In this document: positions 51,371 through 64,000 of the stretch, one piece after another
Position numbering within the stretch: the first letter of the stretch is position 1
Layout of the letters: every line of letters starts with the position of its first letter
Assembly: GCA_003254925.1 (NCBI GenBank)
Contig: QANZ01016893.1
Span: 9,053 to 73,052, forward strand
Direction of reading: 5' to 3'
Origin: Chamaecrista fasciculata
Taxonomy: Eukaryota > Streptophyta > Magnoliopsida > Fabales > Fabaceae
DNA: 64,000 nt
Notes under the pieces: generated by a model
Databases searched by the model: none
Told to the model about the DNA's origin: nothing
Seen by the model: only the letters and a program-made list of their open reading frames with translations
Position numbers and translations under genes: made by a program

Positions 51371-53067
51371 ATATATTTATATATACATGTATTTATAGCA
51401 GTACCAACACTGTTGGTGCAGTTTAGGTCATTTATGAGGGTGTCCCGGACGTACAAAACGTGATAGCACACAAAAGCAAGGAAATCCAGAGCGTAATTGA
51501 TCTTGGCCTTTATTGAAAATTCAATTACGTCTATCCTTTGTACAATGGTAGTTCCACTATTCATTACTCTTCCATTCCTCAAACAGCGATGCCTGCTTCC
51601 TCATGCCATCTCTCTCTCTCTCTCTCTCTCTCTGCTTCATGTTTCTCTCTTTCCCTCACCAATTATTATTGGATATTTCATATATATCCCCTCGTGATCC
51701 CTTTTCTTTGCTTTGCTTTAATTTGCGTTTTGTTGAAAATGATAACAAACCTCACCCAAATAAATTTTCTATTCACAGTTATACGACCACATATCAACAT
51801 CATGAATGACAAGTATTATGACTCACTCATGCTTCAATTTTAAGTTTTGCTAATTATATTATCATCTCCATGTAATTACTCACGACAACAAGTAATGACA
51901 ATGTGGATTTTTTCTGTCTCCTTTCTAGCAATCCATTACATGCATGTGACACAACTGTTTCTTAACACGACTAAAATAAATGAGCATGTGCCAAAGCTTT
52001 GACCTTGGATATAGTTTATTTCATAAATATATCTGTACTGTACAAACGATTGTGTAAAAGTTATATGGTATTTGATTAAGCACGTAGTGACAGAATAGTG
52101 TTTGATAGTTAAATGATATTGTTCATTTTCAACTCTTGAAAACACAGGGCATTTTTAGACCATATATATATCATCTTCATGAATTTCGGATCCGTACTCT
52201 TAAAATATACTGCAAGTAGCGAATCAAAACAAAACAAAGTATCTGTACACGAAACGAAACAAAAAAAACATGACAAGAAAACATGGGAAAAAATAAAGGA
52301 GAGAATTAGAGTAAGGTCAACTAAACACGTTGCTCTGACTTGTCCCTATCTCTCACAAATCCCTTAAAAACTGCCTAACTTTCACCCAGAAGCGACACAA
52401 TCTCGTCCCTCTTAGCAAAATTAGTATGAAATAGAAACCGTATTGACGTTCACACTGATTTAGGTTGAGAGATTAAAATAAAAAAAACAATTAGAAAGAC
52501 AATTGACAAACAAAAAATGGTTCAAAGTCAAAATGCACGCAACCTAACCAACCAAGATGTTCAAACCAACAAGCAACTACTCCCAATGGTAGTGATCCCA
52601 CTGTTCATCCAACGGTTAATAATAGTGATCATATTAATAACGGATAATGAAAATGGGAAAACAAAAGGAGATTTCTTTTTCGGTTAAAGAATCAATATCT
52701 CGTAGTCTCTTACTAATATATAGAGGTTATTGAAATGAATTTTGACTCTATTAACAAATTGCTATGTGAAATTAAGGAGGCGCTATCTGGGTTCACACTT
52801 GAGAGGCCATCAAAGCAGAGTATAGTTGGTAATTAATAATTAAGAAAAAGAAGAGAGATGATTAGGAGATGAAAGAGAATAAATAAATATAAGTAACACA
52901 AGGAGAGAAGATACCTCTCCATATTGAGAAAAAAAGATATATCTCTTTTCGGAATCTATCCCCTCCCAAACAAGACTCTCACTCAAATCAAAGCTTGCCA
53001 TCTCCCTCCCTGTCACTCTCGTCCCAATTTATAATAAAACCATCATTCATATATATATATATATATA

Positions 53068-53416
53068 CTAGGGGCTTGGCGTGCCCGTGATTTAAAGTTG
53101 AACATTATATTAAATTTTTATATTGATAAAAGAGTAAGTTTGGGACCAATTTGAGAAATTATACAAATATGTAAGACTCATCTAAAATAAATAAAATATT
53201 TAGGACCAATTTGAAATTACCTCACATGGGAGAGTGAGTGGAGAGAGAGAGTGGTGACATTTTTTAATTTTTAATTATTTTTTGTATTTTTTTAATTCAT
53301 TTATTTTTTTAAAGAAGTGGGGGGAGAGAGAATGGTAATTTTTTTTTCTTTTTTAATTTTTTAAATCACTATTTTTAACCAACCATAAGGGGTGGAGTCA
53401 TATAATATAGTATAGA
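53068..53416 (-). mobile_element. Non-autonomous Helitron-like element, copy 1
   Basis: On the minus strand it begins TCTATACTATATTATATGAC and ends CACGGGCACGCCAAGCCCCTAG before a T in TA-rich DNA (ends quoted as CACGGGCACG and CCAAGCCCCTAG). A 5' TC, a 3' CTAG, a GGGC/GCCC stem just before the end and no target duplication fit Helitrons. 349 bp, no helicase. Confidence 0.65.
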
Positions 53417-53526
53417 TATAGATATATATAGTTATATACCCACACACTCAATCATAAAACGTGCCATGTAATTAAAATTTTTTTTAAGACCAATATTTTA
53501 TTAATTCTTCAATTACTAACGCCATA

Positions 53527-53569
53527 TAAGTTCTTTACTTTTTTTTTTGTGTAAGTTCTTCACTTTTTT
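53527..53569. repeat. Micro-insertion H with 18 bp direct repeats
   Basis: TAAGTTCTTTACTTTTTT (53527-53544) recurs as TAAGTTCTTCACTTTTTT (53552-53569), with TTTTGTG between. Shortest of the set. Confidence 0.45.
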
Positions 53570-54032
53570 CTAAAAGAAGAGATAATAATGTGTCATGTAA
53601 TTTAACTTTTCTTCTTCTATCATATACTATAATATTTAAAAACCTTTATTTAATATTTAAACATTAAATTATTAATGAAATTAGTAGAAATCAAACCCTA
53701 AAAATTTGTTAAAAAAAACCTATAAATATATATATATATAACAAATATACTTAAAACAAGTTTCATAAATTTGGACATTGGCATAGTGCAGATGACCGTG
53801 GTTTTTCTTTTTCAAATTGTAAGAATTAATAAAATATTAATAAAGATATATTAGTCTTAAAAAATAAAGGGACACTTAATTAAATTTTTTTAGATAAATT
53901 TCCATTTTTAAAATACCATCCTAACAAGTGCGATTACCCTATATATAAAATGTAAAGCTAACACCAAACATAAATCCTATATATATATATATATACTTAT
54001 ACTATATAGTACTCTACTAGGATTACTTTGTC

Positions 54033-55799
54033 ATGGAAATGGAGCCATCACTTCCTCTGCACTCCCCACCCAAGCCTCTGTCTCGCCTGAATTCCTACGT
54101 GGCGAACTCCAGAGTCGGCAAATGGTTCAAGCTCGCCGACCGGAACACCACCTTCACCACCGAGCTCCGCGCCGGCACCGCCACGTTCCTCACCATGGCT
54201 TACATCTTAGCCGTCAACGCTTCCATCTTAACTGACTCCGGCGGCACCTGCTCTGTTTCCGACTGCATCCCACTCTGTTCCGACTCCTCTGTTTCTCTTT
54301 CCAACTGCACCGGCTCTTCTCTCCGAGTCATCCAACCCGACGCATCCTGTAAATTCGACCCGGTTAATCCGGGTTACTCCGCTTGCCTTGATAAAACCCG
54401 TAAGGACTTGATTGTCGCCACCGTGGCTTCTTCTCTCATTGGGTGTGTTATTATGGGTGTTTTCGCTAACCTCCCTTTGGGTCTCGCTCCTGGTATGGGT
54501 ACCAACGCTTATTTTGCTTACACCGTCGTCGGGTTTCACGGATCCGGTAATATTTCCTACCAAACCGCCCTCGCCGCCGTTTTCATCGAAGGCTTACTCT
54601 TTTTACTCATTTCCGCAATCGGGTTGCGAGCGAAGCTCGCAAAGCTTGTCCCAAAGCCCGTTAGAATCAGCTCCTCCGCCGGAATCGGACTTTTTCTCGC
54701 TTTCATCGGGTTACAAAACAATCAAGGAATCGGGTTAGTCGGGTATAGCCCATCGACTCTATTAACTCTCGCGGGTTGCCCCGATTCCTCCCGGGTTTCC
54801 CTTGCTCCGGTGGTAACCGCCGTCAACGGCACAATCAGCCTCCTCCCCGGCGGGACTGTCTCCGGCGACATCCTCTGTTTACGAAACAGAATGGAAAGCC
54901 CCACATTATGGTTAGGCATAGTGGGATTCATCATCATCGCTTACTGCCTCGTGAAGAACATCAAAGGAGCCATGATCTACGGGATTGTATTCGTTACGGC
55001 GGTTTCGTGGTTTCGTAATACGAGAGTCACGGCGTTTCCGAACACTGAATCTGGGAATTCGGCATACGAGTATTTCAAGAAAGTGGTGGATATACACACG
55101 ATAAAATCCACGGCGGGAGCGTTGAGTTTCAAGGGAATAGGAAAAGGGTATTTCTGGGAAGCACTGGTGACTTTTCTATACGTAGATATTTTAGACACGA
55201 CGGGAACGTTGTACTCCATGGCTCGATTCGCTGGTTTCTCCGACCAAAACGGGGGTTTCGAAGGTCAATACTTCGCGTTCATGTCGGATGCCACGTCGAT
55301 CGTGGTGGGGTCACTATTGGGCACGTCACCAGTGACGGCGTTTATTGAGTCGTCGACGGGGATACGCGAGGGAGGGAGGACGGGGATAACGGCGTTAACG
55401 GTGGCGGCGTATTTCTTGCTGGCGTTATTCTTCACGCCGTTGTTGGCGTCGATTCCAGCGTGGGCGGTGGGACCACCGTTGATATTGGTGGGAGTGTTGA
55501 TGATGAGATCAGTGGTGGAGATTGAATGGGATGACATGAGGCAAGCAATACCGGCGTTTGTGACGTTAATTCTGATGCCGATGACGTATTCCATAGCCTA
55601 TGGGCTTATTGCTGGGATTGGGTGTTACGTGGTTTTGAACCTTTGGGATTGGGGGTTTCAGCTTTTGGGAAATTTTGGCAAATTTAGGGCTTCTTCTAAT
55701 ACTTCCTTCAATGCCAATGGTAATGGTAATGGCAATGGCAATAATGGCCTTCATCAACAACAAAATCCTATCTCAAAGTCACTGCAATTACAACCTTAG
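54033..55799 (+). CDS. AZG1: Adenine/guanine permease AZG1-like
   Basis: Predicted proton-coupled plasma-membrane carrier for adenine and guanine (AzgA-like family; Arabidopsis AZG1 also moves cytokinins). One exon, 588 aa. About 12-14 hydrophobic segments are visible between residues 45 and 560. Conserved blocks: [26 protein letters not shown], the family [66 protein letters not shown] and [22 protein letters not shown]. The Cys-rich insert after the first helix ([10 protein letters not shown]...) is typical of plant AZG proteins. The C-terminal tail carries an Asn-Gly repeat (NANGNGNGNGNNG). Codon use is rich in third-position G/C, unlike the surrounding AT-rich DNA. Arabidopsis AZG1 (At3g10960) is, as I recall, next to the HAD gene At3g10970, and both homologues are in this window. 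Confidence 0.95.
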   Translation: MEMEPSLPLHSPPKPLSRLNSYVANSRVGKWFKLADRNTTFTTELRAGTATFLTMAYILAVNASILTDSGGTCSVSDCIPLCSDSSVSLSNCTGSSLRVIQPDASCKFDPVNPGYSACLDKTRKDLIVATVASSLIGCVIMGVFANLPLGLAPGMGTNAYFAYTVVGFHGSGNISYQTALAAVFIEGLLFLLISAIGLRAKLAKLVPKPVRISSSAGIGLFLAFIGLQNNQGIGLVGYSPSTLLTLAGCPDSSRVSLAPVVTAVNGTISLLPGGTVSGDILCLRNRMESPTLWLGIVGFIIIAYCLVKNIKGAMIYGIVFVTAVSWFRNTRVTAFPNTESGNSAYEYFKKVVDIHTIKSTAGALSFKGIGKGYFWEALVTFLYVDILDTTGTLYSMARFAGFSDQNGGFEGQYFAFMSDATSIVVGSLLGTSPVTAFIESSTGIREGGRTGITALTVAAYFLLALFFTPLLASIPAWAVGPPLILVGVLMMRSVVEIEWDDMRQAIPAFVTLILMPMTYSIAYGLIAGIGCYVVLNLWDWGFQLLGNFGKFRASSNTSFNANGNGNGNGNNGLHQQQNPISKSLQLQP

Positions 55800-56552
55800 C
55801 CTACTGCCTCTACTTTGTCAAGTATAATATACAATTCTAAACTATATGTATGTATGTAGTATGTACTTCTATTTTCACATATATAATTACTACACCAAAT
55901 TTGTTCAAATTAATTATTGCTTCATACATTATATTATACAGTACAGTATATTTTATTCTTTCAATTACATGTAAATGCTAAAATTAACTTGTTCAGTAGG
56001 TTTGATTAGAAGATTTCCTTGATTTACTTGTATATATGTATATATACATGCTTAATCAGAACTTGGTTAACTTATTATACACAAATTACAACTGGTATCC
56101 TTGTATTTCAAAGGTTTAATTTTGCTCGTAAGTCTGTGCAGGGCTCACCTAAATTGCATCCTGAGATCAGGTTTGAAAGGAATATGCATGAATTTTGATT
56201 TGTCAACGTCATAGAGTAGGTCAGGTTTGAAAGGTTTCAACTTATTATAAGTATGGAGCATCGGATTCAACTCAATTGCATCATATATAGGTTAAACTCC
56301 AATGTTATTTTATTAAAACAAAAATGCTTTTTCCTTCTTAATCTATTTATTTTCGATCCACTTATTTGCTTATTGGCTATCAAGTTATAACTTATAACCA
56401 CAAAGCTATCTTAAAGTAATTGTTTGTACTTCCCCAATTTATTTTGTTAAAGGAGAACTACACTCACAAGCAATTAGTTAATTAATGAAAGCTTTTAAAA
56501 ATTCTTAGTGTTTTGGTGACAATTAATTAAGAAGGATGGTATAATTTCAAAC
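55800..56552. other. AZG1 3' flank
   Basis: AT-rich. A 14 bp direct repeat TCAGGTTTGAAAGG (at about 56167 and 56221) is the only structure noted. Confidence 0.4.
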
Positions 56553-56859
56553 GAGTAAACTACTAAATTGGTCCCTGGATTATTGAGTCGCTGCCAGATT
56601 GGTCCCCGAATTTAGGAAATTGACAAATAGGTCCCCGAATTTTTCTAACGAGTCAAATAGGTCCCCGAATTTTTCTAACATTTGTCAAATAGGTCCTTCT
56701 GTGCATGTTATTCGGGGACCTATTTGACTAACGTTAGAAAAATTCGAGGACCTATTTGACTCGTTAGAAAAATTTGGGGACCTATTTGTCAATTTTCTAA
56801 ATTCAGGGACTAATCTGTCAGCGAGCCAATAATCCAGGGACCAATTTAGTAGTTTACTC
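56553..56859. mobile_element. Mutator-like MITE with perfect 10 bp target duplication
   Basis: AATTTCAAAC lies directly on both sides (56543-56552 and 56860-56869). The two halves are near-perfect inverted copies starting GAGTAAACTACTAAATTGG and made of repeated GGTCCCCGAATTT phrases, so the element is almost all hairpin. 307 bp. Confidence 0.85.
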
Positions 56860-57304
56860 AATTTCAAACTCCTGATGGAAGGTTATATATAGACTCACGT
56901 AAGTTTAATTTCATGGACAGTTTACGTCAATTAATTTATATAAATCAATCCTAGCTAGTCACGCTAAACACTTGTCATGATATAGACACTTTGCTTTAAA
57001 GAGTTTGGACAAGTACCTTTTTTTCTGTACATATATATTTTCTCTTTTATTAATTAATTATTTTTTGAAAAATTAACAAACATTTTGAATAAGTTCCAAC
57101 GTAAGACAAAAAATTCCAGTCATTTCCTTAGATATTTCAATGGTCCATTGTCATTTGATAAATTTATGACGTTCTTTATTTTAGCGGGATAATTAAAGGG
57201 TACCAGAGGGCAGGCAATTTATATTACTGAAGCATTTAAGATTTTCTTTATTACTTGAAATAGCTAAGATTAGGAATATCATACGATTATATATATATAT
57301 ATAT

Positions 57305-57612
57305 ATATACTATATTATATGTGTGAGGACCTTTTTGGTTGGTCAAAAATAATTAAATTAAAAATTAAAACAATTAAAAATAAACCTGTGAAATTTGATG
57401 ATTGGCAAACTATCTAGATAATGAGAGAGAGAAAGTAGTAGATAAAATTTAAGAAAGTGAAAACTTTTTATTTGGTCTTTTAATTTTCACACTTCTAACG
57501 ATTTAGTCCTTGAATAATAGAAATATACTATTTCGTCACTGAATAATTACAAATGTCAAATCAAACGTTACATATATATTTTCGTGCCATAGCGAGTACG
57601 GGAAGCCCCTAG
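57305..57612 (+). mobile_element. Non-autonomous Helitron-like element, copy 2
   Basis: Begins within a TA tract as TATACTATATTATATGTG, like copies 1 and 3, and ends ACGGGAAGCCCCTAG followed by T. The 5' TC seems lost in the TA tract. Confidence 0.55.
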
Positions 57613-58680
57613 TATGTATGTATATATATATATATACATTTGAAAAGGAAAAAAAAAATCATCAGTTATGGTATCTTGGAAATTCATTATAGAAAACATA
57701 TATACCACCAAGTAACTAAAAATAAGCCTGCAAATTAATTCAAAAATGTTATTGAAAAAAAATATATTATTTACGAGTATTGAGTTTTGACTTTATTGGC
57801 TAAAATGAATGCATCAACAATGGATATATTTTGAGAGCATTTCGAAAAGTCTCAATTAATTAGCCCATAATCCTATAAATGATCTTTCAGACAAAAATGA
57901 AGGGTTAATTAATATTACATGATTACATTATATTGTTGGGTCATATATATTAATCATGGATCTTTTTTTAAAGTTATAGCTAAAAAACGAGAGATTTCTT
58001 TCTTATATAGGTTTGGATTTGAGTAGATAACTATTGCCTCCTATTAAATATATAAAACGATACGTTTTCTAATTGATTCCAAAATGCACACTTATTAATT
58101 AAGAGGCGAAAATTGCTTAATTACAAAGAACTTTAAAATCCTCAAATTCAGAGGATCCATCATCAAGAAAAACTATAGATTTGAATTTCTGTATTCTTAT
58201 AACTTATAAGGAAGAAAACACTCAATTAATGGAAACATGAAAAATGTTGTGAAAAATGACCTAAAATAATCGGTCAAAGAAAGCAAGCCTTCTTTTTCAG
58301 AAGTGGGGATTGGCAGTTGGTGGTGGTGAAAGATTGGCGGCGAAGAAATGTGTTAAAATTTTTTTGGTCAAATTATTTTGTTTTAGAGATAATTAAATTA
58401 TATTATTAAGAGAGATTTAATTATTTATTTTCGACATGGATAATTAAAAGAAACTTATAATTAAATAAAAATAAAATCACATTGCTTTATTATTTTAAAA
58501 ATATACTCTCGGGCTTTCAGTTTTTTGAAAATAAAAGTATATTATTCTAAATTTTCTCACCGTAAAAAAAAATATATATCTTTCAATTTAAAACTACAAT
58601 TTCAAGAGATATTTTGTAATAACTTGAAACTTAAAATCGATAAATAAGTACTATATTTTGTAAAGGAATCTATTTTTTCC
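57613..58680. other. Intergenic DNA
   Basis: AT-rich with microsatellites. Nothing recognisable. Confidence 0.4.
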
Positions 58681-58905
58681 TTTGAGTTTGTCTCTAAATT
58701 ATAATTTAATCTCTAAATATTAAAAAATATATTTTTGGTGTCTATTTTTTTTTTACAAATATTAACTATTTGATCCTTAAAATGTTACTTGTAAAAATTA
58801 AATAATTAGAATTTGTAAAAAGAAAAAACCAAAAAAATATATTTTTAATATTTAATTAATAAATAATAATTTTAAGAACAGTTTAAAGAGTAAAATACAA
58901 TTATT
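58680..58905. repeat. Small foldback
   Basis: AATATTAAAAAATATATTTTTGG on the left, written as AATATTAAAAAATATA and TTTTTGG, is complementary to CCAAAAAAATATATTTTTAA on the right. AACTATTTGATCC/TTAAATAATTAG lies near the centre. Confidence 0.45.
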
Positions 58906-58967
58906 CTCTAATTATATGTATTTTTAATAATTTGTATTTACTCAGATAAATTAAATGCGCAATTTAT

Positions 58968-58997
<30 letters not shown>

Positions 58998-58998
<1 letters not shown>

Positions 58999-59225
58999 CT
59001 ATACTATATTATATGTGGGAGGAGCCTTCTGGTCATCCTCCTACATTAGTATAGAAATTATTATTTTATATAGGAAGTCAAAATTTCTAATTAGTCCCAA
59101 ATATATGAAGTAATTTTAAATTAGTCCTAAATATTTTATTTATTTTAGATGAATCTTACATATTTTTATAATTTTTCAAATTGGTCACAAACTTACTCAT
59201 TTATCAACATAAGAATTTTATGTCA
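58998..59225 (+). mobile_element. Non-autonomous Helitron-like element, copy 3 (3' side lost or diverged)
   Basis: Starts TCTATACTATATTATATGTG after a TA tract. It shares an internal block with copy 1 in opposite orientation (AGTCCTAAATATTTTATTTA ... CTTACTCATTTATCAACAT). No CTAG terminus was found, so the right boundary is where similarity stops. Confidence 0.55.
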
Positions 59226-62200
59226 AGTGAACAGATCATACTCATAGTATTTGAAATTAAAATTAAGACCCATAAATTGAGAAAACAAATATAAATTCAT
59301 ATAATTTGAAATTGAAATTTTTAATGATGATATAACTGGCAATGAATCAATTATCGTGTTAATTTGAATTATCTCTCTGCTGTAGGTGAGCTGTGAATGT
59401 CAAACAAAATGACTAAACATGGTCATGATGCAGATTCCCAATCATGATTTATCTCAGGAATATAATGATATTTATTAGTGTGTTAAAAACGAATATTATG
59501 TATCTTCCTCTTATATATGATTAGTCAGATTAAATTTCCTTTTCATTGTGCTGAAATCATTTTAATTGAGAGAAGATATTTCAAATACCAAATTAGGAAG
59601 CCAATAGTTTTTCTATTAAAAATTAAAAATATAGTAATTATTTATCATGAAAATAAGATAAATATATTATTCTATACTAAATGTATTCCAGATGTGATTA
59701 GCCAGATTGAATTTTCCTGTCAATGCTTTTGATTTTAGGATAAAGAAGGGGTGAAGGATAGAGTACCATCATTCACTATCAATTAATTAGTGGTCCCTAA
59801 AAATTAAATCTAAAACAAGAATGATAAATCAAAAAAGGAAATAAAAATCAGAGAGATAATTAATGGAAAAGGCGAATAGATATCTTTTCCAACTAGTGTG
59901 GGGGACACTAAATAGGAAGTCAGTAGGGGTCATTTTCCTTCTCTATTAAACGGCACTGAAGCAAAAGTTTGGAGCCCAAAAAATGATAATGTTTATTATT
60001 TTTTCTTTCAAGAAAGTGATTATATTATATATATAATTATATACTATATAGTGTGACAAACGAAGTTGAGGTTTTCCAGACAACCCAAGACAGTTCAACA
60101 AGCACTAAAGGTTTTTTTTGGCAAGAAAAATAGAGAGAAACAAAATGTAATGAAGATTTTATATTATTATTATTTAGGATAAATCTTTAAGTTTTATTGT
60201 ACATTATAAATTTATAATATGTTTGGATTGCTATGTTGGATTTGTACGGATACGATTAATTTTAATAATTATGAGGTACGGGTACGACAACATTTATTTA
60301 AATACAAAATTATAAAATATACATTCATATAATTTTTTTTATAAAAGTATGAATGTTTTGTTTAGTAATCTAAAGAAAATAAAGTCTAATATAATAAAAA
60401 TGAAATTAGATAAAAATATAGTGAAATTTTACAAAAAAATAAAAATAAAAACTTATATTTCATAATATTTTAAAGTACCCAAGAGTATTCATAGAATAAA
60501 GGCGCGGGTACGACACAATTTTTAAAATACCCGTACTTTATTGTTGGATTGACAAAATGGATTAAAATGGAAAAAAAATGTTAATTTTAAAATTTAAGTC
60601 AAATAAAATGTAAAAATTTATACATTCTCTTCTCTAATTTTGACAATTGTTTTTTCTCTACCAGCTCTTCATTTTCATTTCCCAAACGAACCAGTATGTA
60701 AGGCTGCACTAGAATCTAGAAACACATCGAATGATCAAAAACTGTATATATTTAATATCTCTTTAATATATGTGTTAGATTAATTTATTTTTTTATAGTA
60801 TTTATCAAATAAAAAATATAATCTCTTTCTAAATAACAAATAAAAAAATCCAAAATAATTATTTTATTATTTGGAGAAGTCACGATATATATTTGTATTT
60901 ATATTTAAAACGTTTATTCTAATAATTAAATTATAGTAATGTTCATTTAATGGAAAGTAAAAATTAATGCTCTAGTAAATCAACTAGAAGGATACTATTA
61001 TATTAAACTGAAAACTAAAAGAAAAAAATTAATTTTTTTTAGTAAACTGAAATAAAATTTAAAAAATAATAATAAATTGCAAATATTGTTTCCCCCTTTC
61101 TCTTTAGAAAGATGACATCAGATTAAAGTAAATCAGTACAAACAAGGGATATAAAAGGTACCCCACTTGTAAAATGTTAGACGACCTACATAAAAAAAAA
61201 AGGTAAAAAAAAAAGAAGGAGAAGAAGAAGAAGAATATGAATATCCCGTCCATGATGAGAGGCTGTTCAATTCATATAGTTGAGTTGAAAAAGGCCATAA
61301 ATGGTATAGGCGATGGATGATTAAAAGTAGCGAAGTAAAGTGCAATTATGAATATAATAATGCTCTTTTTTCTCTAAACACTCTCTCTTTGTCACACACA
61401 AAATGATAGAAGACAGATATTAGTGGGGAATTAATGAGGCTAATAAAGACCACCCAGCTGTATGGGATTCTCTAATAGCTCTAAACCAAAAATAAACTGG
61501 CTTTTGGGCAATACATATATATATCATAACAACAAAACCAAAACTTTAACACGTACCAACGTACAAAGAGAGCATGATTCTGCTTGTCCTGAGATTTGAT
61601 TGGCCTAAAAACCAAGTGTGTTTTTTATTTAGGCATTATTTTTGGCTTATTATATAACGTATCAAAGTGTCATTCAGTGTTTGTGTCATTGTGTGTGTTG
61701 ATGATTGATTGCCAAAACGTGAGTGCAGGAAAATGGAATTGGATGACAAGAACATATTCTCGGTTAGTTGCTGATCTGATATGCAACATGCTTGTACATG
61801 TGTCCATTCAACATCAAAAGCCCCTCTTTGTACTCTCTCTCTCTTCCCTAAACTTTGTGTTTTTTTTTTTGGTTTTGGGGTCTTGTTGCTTATAGCGACA
61901 GCTAATGGGATTCTTATCTGAAATGACACCATTTCATTTATACACATGATCATCCATTCATTATATTTTGATATTTTCTTTTACTGTTGAGTATAACATG
62001 ATTGTCTTTTTAAATAACTTACTCTAAATATATATAAAATGTATGGTGTTGACAGCAAGCACATCCAAAAGAAAGTTTAGTACGTACTCTTTTGTTTCAT
62101 GCTTACGACTTAATTCATTTCCTTCACATATATTGGATGAAAGAAGAGCTTATAACATATTAAATCCTAAGTTCAAAAACAAAATATTCGGCTCTGATCG

Positions 62201-64000
62201 ATCAAATAAAGTAAAACAAGCACCAAACACTATGAATCCAATTAAAGAAGAAAGACTTGGTAAACTCAGCCAATTTTTTTTTTTTTTTGAACAAACTCAG
62301 CCAATTTTCAATACGCAAATGTCTTTCATTTATTTTGCGACATGAACTTCATGTTCAAAGTAGCAGGTGACAACGAAAGGGACCTTCTCTAAAATGAAAA
62401 AAAAAAAAGTAGAATACTGTTGGCAACCCAATCTTTCTACTGAATTCTTGGACATGGACCCTCTGCTTCTGTACTATGCATAATTGGTTTCTTTTCTTCA
62501 TCTTTCCTTCTTTCTTTTTTTTAATGGATAAACTGACATTCATTCATTTAGTAACAACTAACAAGTAATGAGAAAGATGTTGGAGTTTTATGATGATGAT
62601 AAGCTGAGGAAAAACAGAGGTAGTACTGGTGGCTACAAGTAGGCAATGGCTTTAAGGAGCAGAATGGTACACATTTCAATTCAAGAGTGGGGTTAGTTGC
62701 ATAGCTTTTGAAGCCTCTATAGTGCTTTCCTTACCTGCCACTACTACGTCCGTGAGAGGGACTGAGGGACACACACACAAACACAGTGGGATTAGGAATC
62801 CTATCCCCCTCCAACACACATTATAAACGTTCCTATCAATACCATGGATTCCTCAGACCTTGCTTCTGCCTGCACTCATTTCTCATTTCTCACGAATCTG
62901 TAATCAACTAACACAAATTATCTCGATACAGGTTATGAAAAAGTGTTGTACTATCATAATAGTCCCTAGTAGGAGGAGTCTGTTTGAGAAAGGACTCAAG
63001 GAGTAATTAGATGTCAATAGTGCTTTATGATTGCTGCCCAGAACCATCATGATCGATCTGACAGATGGCATTTCTGGGTCCCTCTTCATTTTTCTCTTTC
63101 AGGGAAATTTTTTCAATAAATTTACATTGGAGTCAGTCCAGTTCAGCATTCTCATTTTCATGCCTACCTCAGAGCATAGCAAGCTAAAGGAAGGAAAGTC
63201 TTTATTTTGATCCATAAGGATAGATTATAGCATTGAGCAAAATGCACCATTTTATTAAAAAAAAAAAAAAAGAGAAGAGTGTAATTCAAAAATGCTGGAT
63301 CTTGGTGAATCATTTATTAACTGAAAGGGTACATAATTGGTAACAACGGAGACTAATCAATTTGAGAAGGCAAGACCCAATAAAAAGAAATATGAAATAC
63401 AGAAAATAGAAACGTAAATAAAATAGTTTTCTCTAATCCAGTATTGTTCATACTTAAGGACATCTTCTGGTAACAACGCTTTATCTCCAATGAGATAACT
63501 CAAAGCTGGAACTTTCTTGTTAACAGAATAATAAGAATTAGACCTGCCTCCGGAAATCTTGCATAAATATTCAAAATTTACAGTATGCCCAATCAAACCC
63601 AAAATCTTCCAAGATTTCCTACAGTAGATCCTTCTAAGTTGAAAAGGCTAATACCCAAAAGTGCAGAGGCATGTATGTAAAAGATAATCTTACTCACATG
63701 GTTGGCGAGATACTTGCAGGGACACCAAACATTTCTTTTTGCGGCCTAGTCAACTTCCACATTATATATATCTGTCCCCAACCAAGTATCACAGAGTATG
63801 CGCACGTTAGCTTTGATTTCAGAGACTTTTCAACTTGCTTAAGATTCAGCACATATATTGCGATTAAAATATTGCAAATTAACATTCACTTGTTAATGCT
63901 CCTAGCAGAAACTGTACATTTTAGCCTCAGAAATTCTATTAAGTGGAGGATGTCTAGGGCCTTGCAAGTTGCACTTGCCGACGACCCAAATGAAATGCTG
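59226..64000. other. Intergenic region to the window edge
   Basis: No supported gene in 4.8 kb. The (GA)n-type tract near 61215-61235 and micro-insertion I are present. A promoter-like stretch (62700-62840) leads to CCATGGATTC (62844), but the frame closes after 19 codons. The last 60 bases are open on the plus strand (RMSRALQVALADDPNEML), which might be the edge of an exon continuing outside. Confidence 0.4.
62262..62308. repeat. Micro-insertion I with 16 bp direct repeats
   Basis: AAACTCAGCCAATTTT occurs at 62262-62277 and 62293-62308 with no mismatch. The 15 bp between are a T-run followed by GAAC. Confidence 0.7.

Larger units (their letters stand above)
51371..54032. other. Gene-poor intergenic region, right part, and AZG1 promoter
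   Basis: A (CT)n microsatellite (51609-51633), a Helitron-like copy and micro-insertion H are present. No gene is supported. A TA-rich stretch (53980-53998) just before the AZG1 ATG could contain its TATA box. Confidence 0.5.

Noticed and set aside
51497-51843. Overlapping frames around the CT microsatellite
   Set aside because: Open only because of the Leu/Ser-encoding CT repeat.
54228-55763. Long minus-strand and off-frame frames over AZG1
   Set aside because: Expected shadows of a GC-rich exon; none has a family motif.
56167-56234. 14 bp direct repeat TCAGGTTTGAAAGG as another micro-insertion
   Set aside because: The 40 bp between has no A/T run at either end, so it does not fit the class.
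63357-63885. Minus-strand frames of 81 and 63 codons near the right edge as exons
   Set aside because: No recognisable motif, no coherent splice pair, and strongly AT-biased composition.

Overview
This is nuclear DNA from a eudicot plant, very likely a rosid and possibly a legume. The genes have many short, AT-rich, T-rich introns, the proteins are typical plant families, and the intergenic DNA is full of plant DNA transposons (Mutator-like, Tourist-like, Helitron-like), tRNA-derived SINEs and Ty1-copia fossils. Family assignments, Arabidopsis names and synteny are from memory; no search was run.

Layout, left to right: a decayed NPF5.1-type transporter (1.7-4.2 kb, +); a Ty1-copia fossil (6.1-7.65 kb, -) whose LTR ends in the promoter of a class III peroxidase (7.8-9.2 kb, +); a 2.6 kb terminal-inverted-repeat element carrying a pectin methylesterase fragment (10.1-12.75 kb), then a Tourist-like MITE, a tandem-repeat block and another foldback; an LBD15-type LOB-domain transcription factor (17.9-19.0 kb, -); a WEB-family coiled-coil protein (24.3-26.1 kb, +); an assembly gap; an HMG-box protein (27.5-29.0 kb, +); a plastid HAD-like protein in 11 exons (30.9-36.2 kb, +); uroporphyrinogen decarboxylase (38.3-42.1 kb, +); a CIPK kinase (44.2-45.6 kb, +); an 8.5 kb gene-poor stretch; an AZG1-type purine permease (54.0-55.8 kb, +); and 8 kb with no recognisable gene.

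The genes do not form one pathway, but the order looks ancestral. NPF5.1, LBD15, WEB and UROD correspond, in that order, to what I recall as neighbouring Arabidopsis genes At2g40460-At2g40490. The HAD protein and AZG1 correspond to At3g10970/At3g10960, and the peroxidase and HMG-box protein to At5g05340/At5g05330. The window therefore looks like an unfractionated version of a block that Arabidopsis split between duplicated segments.

The least expected pattern is a set of at least nine tiny insertions (about 7-28 bp). Each is flanked by a 14-20 bp direct repeat, nearly all carry an A/T run at one end, and two groups share a short end sequence. They look like extremely truncated LINE-style retroposition events. 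Other points of interest are a GC-AG intron in UROD, a HAD protein without its nucleophilic Asp, LTR-derived G-boxes at the peroxidase, a 14 bp coding first exon in LBD15, and nested Mutator-like MITEs with 10 bp target duplications.
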